This document shows positions 58,855 through 64,000 of a DNA stretch of 64,000 nt, one piece after another. Source of the stretch: Ornithinicoccus sp045032955 (lineage in GTDB: Bacteria; Actinomycetota; Actinomycetes; Actinomycetales; Dermatophilaceae); contig NZ_JBJFZU010000002.1 in assembly GCF_045032955.1 (NCBI RefSeq), positions 186,001 through 250,000 of the forward strand. Direction: 5' to 3'. The first letter of the stretch is position 1. Each line of letters opens with the position of its first letter. The notes below the pieces were generated by a model that saw only the letters and a list, made by a program, of their open reading frames with translations, was not told the DNA's origin and searched no databases. A program made the translations under genes and the position numbers.

Positions 58855-59775
58855 GTGCGTATCGCCTCGGTCAACCTCAACGGCATCCGCGCCGCCCGCC
58901 GTCGCGGCCTGGAAGGCTGGATGGAGCATCGCGACTGCGACGTCATCACCGCGCAGGAGGTGCGCTGCACCGTCGCCGACCTGCCGGAGGACGCCTTCGG
59001 CGGCTACCACGCGGTCTACGAGCCGGGCAGCATCCCGGGCCGCAACGGGGTCGCGGTGCTCACCCGCCGGCCGCCGGTCGCGGTGCGCACCTGGGGCGCC
59101 GAGGTGCTGCGCCGGGCGCCGGGGGAGGGGCATACCTCGCTGGTGCCGGCCGATGACCCCGGCCCGTTGGCGCGGGGGATCTCCCGGTATGCCCCGGAGG
59201 GCCGCTACCTGGAGGTGGACCTGGATGCGGCTCAGGGTCCGGTGACCGTCGCCAGCCTCTACCTGCCCAAGGGTGGCCTGCCCGCCGAGCTGCAGGTCGC
59301 GGCACGGATGCGGGAGGCACCCGACGGCGGTGCCCGGTACCAGCGCAAGATGCACTTCCTGGACGCCTTCGCGCGTCACCTGGCCCGGGCCCGCACGGCT
59401 GCCCGCCGCCGTGGCCGGGAGTTCCTGCTGACCGGGGACCTCAACATCGCGCACTCCCGGCAGGACGTGGCCGCGTGGCGCCGCAACCAGCGGTCCGAGG
59501 GGTTCCTGCCGGAGGAGCGGCAGTGGCTGGACGACCAGCTCTCCCCACGGACCCTGGTCGACGTGGTGCGCCGGCTGCACCCGGAGGCGGACGGCCCCTA
59601 CTCCTGGTGGAGCTGGCTCGGGCAGGCCTACGCGCGGGACGCCGGATGGCGGATCGACTACCAGCTGGCCACGCCCGCCCTGGCGAGGGCGGCGGTCTCT
59701 GCCGAGGTCGACCGGGAGCACGACGGGGTGCGGCTCAGCGACCACGCCCCGGTGGTCGTCGACTACGCCCTCTGA
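58855..59775 (+). CDS. xth: Exodeoxyribonuclease III
   Basis: This 306-residue endonuclease/exonuclease/phosphatase-fold enzyme starts at GTG 58855. Motifs: RIASVNLNGIRAARRRG, ITAQEVRCT (metal Glu), VTVASLYLPKGG, LTGDLNIAHSRQDV (Asp and Asn), and GWRIDYQLATP with LSDHAPVVVDY (Asp-His pair). It acts as AP endonuclease and 3' exonuclease in base-excision repair. Array D begins 2 bases after its stop. Confidence 0.94.
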   Translation: MRIASVNLNGIRAARRRGLEGWMEHRDCDVITAQEVRCTVADLPEDAFGGYHAVYEPGSIPGRNGVAVLTRRPPVAVRTWGAEVLRRAPGEGHTSLVPADDPGPLARGISRYAPEGRYLEVDLDAAQGPVTVASLYLPKGGLPAELQVAARMREAPDGGARYQRKMHFLDAFARHLARARTAARRRGREFLLTGDLNIAHSRQDVAAWRRNQRSEGFLPEERQWLDDQLSPRTLVDVVRRLHPEADGPYSWWSWLGQAYARDAGWRIDYQLATPALARAAVSAEVDREHDGVRLSDHAPVVVDYAL

Positions 59776-59777
59776 CC

Positions 59778-59898
59778 GACCGGGCGAGCGTTGTGCTGCG
59801 TTCAGTGGCGACACAACGCTCGCCCGGTGAGTGCACAACGCTCGCCCGGTGAGTGCAGAACGCGCGCCCGGTCGGAACAGAGTGCTCGCCCGGTCGGG
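59778..59898. repeat. Intergenic 22-bp repeat array D (1 forward, 4 reverse units)
   Basis: A forward unit (59778-59799) faces four reverse units at 59811-59832, 59833-59854, 59855-59876 and 59877-59898. The array nearly fills the gap between the convergent exonuclease III and antiporter genes (59776-59904). The inverted arrangement can form a long hairpin. Confidence 0.92.
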
Positions 59899-59904
59899 TC
59901 GGGG

Positions 59905-61767
59905 TCAGCTCGCGACGTGGTGCACGAAGCACCAGCGCCAGGTCTCCCCCGGCTCGGCCGACTGCATCACCGGGTGCCCGGTGTCCTGGAAGTGGGCGGT
60001 CGCGTGCCGATCGGGCGAGGAGTCGCAGCACCCGACGTGGCCGCACTCCAGGCACTGGCGCAGCGCCACCGGCGTGACGCCGTCCTCGGCGCACCGCCGG
60101 CAGACCGGGTCCGGGGTGGTCTCCACGATCGGGTATGCCGTCAGCTCCGGGCACTGCCACCCCGTCTGGTGCCCGACGGCCCGGACGTTCTCCCGTGCGG
60201 TGGCGCCCACCTCGATCATCGACTCCTCCAGGTCGAGGATGGCCAGCACCTGGCGGACCACCGGGGAGGGCACCTTGCCGTGCGAGCGGATCTGCAGCAC
60301 CCGCTCCCGTTCGGCGGCGAGCATCGCCAACCGGAGGCGCGCGTAGGACTCCGTCGGGGTGGTCCGCCCCGGGGTGGTCGACAGCTGCTCCCAGGCCGCG
60401 AAGGTGCGCTGGTCCAGCCTGGCCCGGATGGCACTCCCGGCGTCGACATCGGTGTCGGTGCCGGTGTCGGCCTCCAGCTCCTCCAGCCGCGCCAGGCCTG
60501 CCGCGGCCGCCTGCTGCAGCAGGGTGGCGCGGGCCAGCGCGTCGTCGGCCAGGTCGGGCGAGCGGACCCCGAGACGCCGGGTCAACCAGGGCAGGGTCAG
60601 CCCCTGCAGCAGCAGCGTCCCGGCGACCACGGTGAGGGCGACCAGCAGCAGCAGGTTCCGGTAGGGCGCCTCGGGCGGGATCACGAAGGCCGCCGCGATG
60701 GTGACCACACCGCGCATACCGGACCAGCCGATCAGGGTGGTCTCGGCGGCCCCTGCGGGCTCGCGTCGGTCCCCCAGCCGGCTGCCGAGCAGCGGCCTGG
60801 TGAGGTGCACCCAGGCCAGCCGGACGATGATGACGGTGGCCAGCGTGGCCAGGCAGGTCCCGACCACGAGGCCGAGCGAGAGGCCTGAGCCGGCGAGGTC
60901 GTCGACGATCCACCGGGTCTGCAGCCCGATCAGCAGGAAGACCACGTTCTCCAGCAGGAAGCTGATGGTGCGCCAGGTCGTGGTCTCGATCACCCGTGCC
61001 CGCGCGCTCTGCAGGGTCGCTGACCGGTGGCCCAGCAGGAGCCCGGCGACCACCACCGCGATCACCCCGGAGCCGCCCACCACCTCGGCCAGCAGGTAGC
61101 CCACGAAGGGCGTGACGAAGGACACCGCGGTGTCCAGGATCGGATCGGTGAGACGGCGCCGCACCCAGGCCACGGCCCGGTAGACCACCAACCCGGCCAG
61201 CACCCCACCTCCGGCGGCGAGCAGGAAGTCGGCGGCGATCCCCGGAGCGCTCACCCCGCCGGCGATGGCGGCGATCGCGGTCCGCAGCGCCACCAGCGCG
61301 GTCGCGTCGTTGAGCAGGGACTCACCCTCGAGCACCGAGACCACCCGCCTGGGGAGCCCGATCCGCCGACCGACGGCGGTGGCCGCGACGGCGTCCGGGG
61401 GCGCCACCACCGCGCCGATCGCGAGCGCCACCGGCCACCCGATGTCGGGCAGCAGCGCCACCATCAGGCAGGCCACCGCGAGCGTGGTGACGACCACCGC
61501 CGCGACGGACATCACCAGGATCGGCCGCAGGTTGGCCTTCACGTCGACCAACGAGGTCGACAGCGACGCGGTCCACAGTAGCGGCGGCAGCAGCCCGAGG
61601 AGCACCACCTCCGGCTGCAGCTGCAGCTCGGGGACCCCGGGCAGGAAGGACAGCCCGATGCCCACCACGGTCAGCAGCAGGGGCGCCGGCACGCTCACGC
61701 GTCGCGCCAGCGTCTCGCCGGCGATGACGACCAGGGCGAGGCCGACCAGCAGCACGGCGATCTCCAC
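59905..61767 (-). CDS. Na+/H+ antiporter (CPA1) with C-terminal UBP-type zinc finger
   Basis: This 620-residue protein starts at GTG 61767 with GGAGGA upstream. The CPA1 core of about 12 helices includes LGLLPPLLWTASLSTSLVDVKANL, AIGAVVAPPDAVAATAVGRRIGLPRRVVSVLEGESLLNDATALVAL (ion-binding Asp pair region) and GVVTIAAAFVIP. A cytoplasmic helical region (about 440-540) leads to a UBP zinc finger: CRRCAEDG, QCLECGHVGCCDSSPDRHATAHFQDTGHPV (Cys/His zinc ligands), WCFVH. UBP fingers bind ubiquitin tails in eukaryotes; the role in this bacterial fusion is unknown. It converges with exonuclease III. Confidence 0.92.
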   Translation of the reverse strand: MEIAVLLVGLALVVIAGETLARRVSVPAPLLLTVVGIGLSFLPGVPELQLQPEVVLLGLLPPLLWTASLSTSLVDVKANLRPILVMSVAAVVVTTLAVACLMVALLPDIGWPVALAIGAVVAPPDAVAATAVGRRIGLPRRVVSVLEGESLLNDATALVALRTAIAAIAGGVSAPGIAADFLLAAGGGVLAGLVVYRAVAWVRRRLTDPILDTAVSFVTPFVGYLLAEVVGGSGVIAVVVAGLLLGHRSATLQSARARVIETTTWRTISFLLENVVFLLIGLQTRWIVDDLAGSGLSLGLVVGTCLATLATVIIVRLAWVHLTRPLLGSRLGDRREPAGAAETTLIGWSGMRGVVTIAAAFVIPPEAPYRNLLLLVALTVVAGTLLLQGLTLPWLTRRLGVRSPDLADDALARATLLQQAAAAGLARLEELEADTGTDTDVDAGSAIRARLDQRTFAAWEQLSTTPGRTTPTESYARLRLAMLAAERERVLQIRSHGKVPSPVVRQVLAILDLEESMIEVGATARENVRAVGHQTGWQCPELTAYPIVETTPDPVCRRCAEDGVTPVALRQCLECGHVGCCDSSPDRHATAHFQDTGHPVMQSAEPGETWRWCFVHHVAS

Positions 61768-61866
61768 CCGGACAGTGTCCTCCACCCGAGGCACGGACGC
61801 TCGGGCGACGGGCCTCACCTGCACGTCCGGTTTGCCTGGGCCGCCCCGGCCGGGCAGCGTAGGGGT

Positions 61867-63138
61867 ATGCGAGACGGTCGGACCAGCGGCATGCGGCCGG
61901 GTGCGCGTCGGGTCCTGCTCGTCGCGGTGGGGACCCGCGGCGACGTCGAACCCGCCGCCCGCCTCGCGCAGGCGCTGCTGGCGCAGGGGATGGCGGTCGC
62001 CGTGGCGGTGCTCGCCGACGGGGCCGAGCGGGTGCGTGCCGCCGGCGCCGTCCCGGTCGTGGTGGGTCCGGCTTCCGGCGCGGCGATGTGGTGGGCCTCG
62101 CCGACGGCCCAGAGCGCGGCCCGGGCGGTGCCCGCGCTGTCCTACCTCCAGCTGCGGGAACGGCTCTCGGCCGGGGCGGCGCGGGTGGTCGGCACCCTCG
62201 CGCCCTGGCTGCGCACCAGCGACGTGGTCCTGGTCGGGCTGGCGCTGGCCAGGCTGGTGCCGGTGCTGGACCGGGCCGGCATCCCTGCGCGCCTGGTGCT
62301 GCACGCGCCGCTGCTGCCGCACCCGGCAGGCACTTCGACCTGGGCGCACCCGGTCACTGCCCACCTGCCCCACCAGCTCGAGGACGCCCGCCAGCAGCTC
62401 ATGTGGTGGCTGACCACCCAGCTGTCGGCGGCCGCGGCGCGGGCGCTGTCCCACGAGCTGGGGCTGGCTCCGGTGACGGCGCGGGACCGGCGACGCCCTG
62501 AGCGGACCGCCTACCCACCCCTGATGAGCACCAGCCCGGTGCTGGACCCGGAGCCGGCGCCCGGCCCCGTGCAGACAGGCTTCTGGGGTGACCTGCACCC
62601 GGTGCGGCAGCTGCCGGCGGTGCTGCACCGATGGCTCGACCGGCACCCCGGTGCGCTGCTGCTGACCCAGGGGAGCATGCCGCGCACCGCTCCGGAGCAG
62701 CAGGTCGCCCGGCTGCTGGCGGCGGCCCGGGCCGTGGGCCGGCCGGCGTTGTTGCAGGTGAACGGTGCGACCGCGGGCCCGCGCCGGGGTGGTCTGGTGA
62801 TCGGCGAGGTCGACCACCGGTCGCTGCTGGAGCGGGTCGACGCGATCCTGCACCACGGAGGTGCGGGGACCACCCACGTGGCGACCGCAGCCGGGGTGCC
62901 CCAGCTGGTGGCGCCCGAGCTGGGCGACCAGTGGCACTGGGGACGCAGGGTGGAGGCGCTGGGGCTGGGCCGCTCCGTCGCCGCCCGGGCGGGGACGGCC
63001 CGGGTGGCCCGGCGGCTGGACGAGACGCTCGCTGCGGGACCACGGGCCGCCGCCTCGGCGGCGGCGGTCGCCGAGAGGTCGCGCGGTCAGGACGGTCTGC
63101 GCGTCGCGGTGGCCGAGGTGGAGGCGATGGACCGGTGA
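61867..63138 (+). CDS. MGT/GT1-like glycosyltransferase
   Basis: This 423-residue GT-B enzyme starts at ATG 61867; ATG 61891 is an alternative. RRVLLVAVGTRGDVEPAARLAQALLAQGM opens the N-domain. GALLLTQGSMP (inter-domain strand) and ILHHGGAGTTHVATAAGVPQLVAPELGDQWHWGRRV, the nucleotide-sugar signature of family 1, are in the C-domain. Closest in style to sterol/macrolide glycosyltransferases. The acceptor is unknown. Coupled to the next glycosyltransferase by GTGA overlap. Confidence 0.9.
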   Translation: MRDGRTSGMRPGARRVLLVAVGTRGDVEPAARLAQALLAQGMAVAVAVLADGAERVRAAGAVPVVVGPASGAAMWWASPTAQSAARAVPALSYLQLRERLSAGAARVVGTLAPWLRTSDVVLVGLALARLVPVLDRAGIPARLVLHAPLLPHPAGTSTWAHPVTAHLPHQLEDARQQLMWWLTTQLSAAAARALSHELGLAPVTARDRRRPERTAYPPLMSTSPVLDPEPAPGPVQTGFWGDLHPVRQLPAVLHRWLDRHPGALLLTQGSMPRTAPEQQVARLLAAARAVGRPALLQVNGATAGPRRGGLVIGEVDHRSLLERVDAILHHGGAGTTHVATAAGVPQLVAPELGDQWHWGRRVEALGLGRSVAARAGTARVARRLDETLAAGPRAAASAAAVAERSRGQDGLRVAVAEVEAMDR

Positions 63139-64000
63139 GGGTGCTGGCGGTCAGCAGCCCCATCTACGCGCATACCGTCAACGCGGTCCCGTTCGTGGTG
63201 GGGCTCCAGCAGCGTGGGATCCAGGTGGACCGGGCGATGGCCACGCCCTTCGTCGGGACCGGCGGGTCGGTGCCGGGCGGACGCTGGGACACCGGACCGG
63301 TCGCGGACTTCGCCTCCTCACAGGGGGCGCTGCGCGAGGTGTCGCGCCGCTACGCCTGGCTGCTCGAGGACGCCGGCCGGCGGCTGCCCGCGATCCTCGA
63401 GCTGATCGAGAGCCTGCGCCCGGACGTGGTGCTCACCGACTCGCTGGGGTATGCCGCCGCGCTCGCGGCCGAGCGCCTCGACCTGCCGTGGGCCACCTTC
63501 GGTGACGGCCCGCTGCACTACCCGGACGAGTGGACACCCCCGTTCGGGGCGGGTCTGCCCTACCGCCGGGAGCGGCCCTGGGTGTGGCGCAACCAGGTGA
63601 TCCAGGCCGCCAGCCGCGGGCTGATCATGCGGACCGCGCAGCGCACCTACGCCGAGGTGCGGGCGGGGATCGGCCTGCCGCCATCCGCCACCCCGGTGCT
63701 CGAGGCGGCGCTGTCCCCTCACCTGCACCTGCACTGCGGGGCCCCGGAGCTGGAGTACCCGCGGCAGAGCGTGCCCCGGCACGTGCACTTCGTCGGGGCG
63801 CTGCGTCCGCCGGCACCCGGGAGCTGGCAACGTCCGGACTGGTGGGACGCGGTGGTCGGCACCGGCGGTGACGGGGAGACGGATGGCACCAACGGCACCG
63901 GGCTCGTGCTCGGCACCCAGGGCACCCTGCGGGCGGACCCCGCCGAGGTGCTCGCCCCCACCGCGGTCGCGCTGTCCCGGCTGAAGCTTCCCGGCATCCT
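63135..64000 (+). CDS. Second GT1-like glycosyltransferase (3' truncated by window)
   Basis: A GTG at 63135 overlaps the stop of the previous gene, and the frame stays open to the window end (288 codons). It begins VRVLAVSSPIYAHTVNAVPFVVGLQQRG, the usual N-domain start of MGT-type enzymes, followed by RPDVVLTDSLGYAAALAAERLDLPWATFGDGPLHY. LVLGTQGTLRADP near the end matches the inter-domain strand of the same family. It is similar in type to its neighbour; the pair may act in sequence on one acceptor. Confidence 0.85.
   Translation, partial: MRVLAVSSPIYAHTVNAVPFVVGLQQRGIQVDRAMATPFVGTGGSVPGGRWDTGPVADFASSQGALREVSRRYAWLLEDAGRRLPAILELIESLRPDVVLTDSLGYAAALAAERLDLPWATFGDGPLHYPDEWTPPFGAGLPYRRERPWVWRNQVIQAASRGLIMRTAQRTYAEVRAGIGLPPSATPVLEAALSPHLHLHCGAPELEYPRQSVPRHVHFVGALRPPAPGSWQRPDWWDAVVGTGGDGETDGTNGTGLVLGTQGTLRADPAEVLAPTAVALSRLKLPGI

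Noticed and set aside
61768..62937. Upstream extension of the antiporter frame to a 1010-residue protein
   Set aside because: It runs antisense through the glycosyltransferase gene and is low complexity; the real start with a ribosome site is at 61767.

Overview
The window is high-GC (roughly 70 percent or more by eye) actinobacterial chromosome. Gene order on the flanks matches the origin-proximal region of Micrococcales. It opens with the 3' end of gyrA, a DUF3566 membrane gene, tRNA-Ile, a DLW-39 mini-gene and tRNA-Ala. Further in is cyclophilin - rhomboid - crgA - DUF881 - pknB/pbpA/rodA/pstP/fhaB/fhaA - tRNA-Leu. I read it as an Intrasporangiaceae/Ornithinimicrobiaceae-like organism; that placement is inference from synteny and protein style. 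There is no prophage, insertion sequence, rRNA or CRISPR array.

Layout. 1-5.1 kb: gyrA tail, DUF3566, an ABC exporter operon with an XRE regulator, two tRNAs. 5.2-27.8 kb: an accessory block between the two conserved segments. It holds an SDR, a zinc-ribbon membrane protein, a repeat-peptide/JmjC/sucrase-ferredoxin operon, an SGNH hydrolase divergent from a DUF2975/YozG-type pair, two cell-wall-binding-repeat (CWB2) proteins (SpoIID and amidase), an L7/L12-like double-motif protein, a regulator/membrane pair, a VanZ-RDD-YdcF fusion, an ATP-grasp/S51-like/esterase/NYN operon, an OafA-type acyltransferase and an Ala/Lys-rich membrane protein. 27.9-39.6 kb: the conserved cell-division and cell-wall phosphorylation cluster. 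39.7-64 kb: accessory metabolism and regulation. This includes a GyrI-like protein, an RpiR-controlled amidohydrolase/symporter/HAD locus, a DGPF-ECF42 sigma pair, an ArsR/SRPBCC pair, an FMN reductase, an SGNH lipase, DUF2237, VOC, DUF1540, a protein behind a possible iron box, a UvrA-like ATPase, a serine hydrolase, exonuclease III, an antiporter with a zinc finger, and two tandem family-1-like glycosyltransferases, the second cut by the window end.

How genes work together. The minus-strand run fhaA-fhaB-pstP-rodA-pbpA-pknB is one overlapping operon coupling septal/lateral peptidoglycan synthesis to Ser/Thr phosphorylation, with CrgA and DUF881 beside it. The RpiR regulator has the same dyad in its own divergent promoter and upstream of the sodium symporter, tying two amidohydrolases, transporter and HAD hydrolase into one uptake-and-hydrolysis unit. 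The DGPF/ECF42 pair carries an upstream promoter resembling the ECF42 target motif.

Most unusual signals. (1) A 22-bp-period intergenic repeat family (core GACCGGGCGAGCGTTGTGC) at four loci, three between convergent genes and one between divergent genes, two of them with inverted units. (2) Two copies of a roughly 70-bp near-perfect inverted repeat flanking the DGPF/ECF42 module. (3) Strong over-representation of the octamer GGTATGCC/GGCATACC across the window. (4) An operon pairing an Asp/Gly-rich three-repeat mini-protein with a JmjC-type oxygenase and an Fe-S protein. (5) An ATP-grasp / serine-less S51-like / esterase cassette of unknown product.
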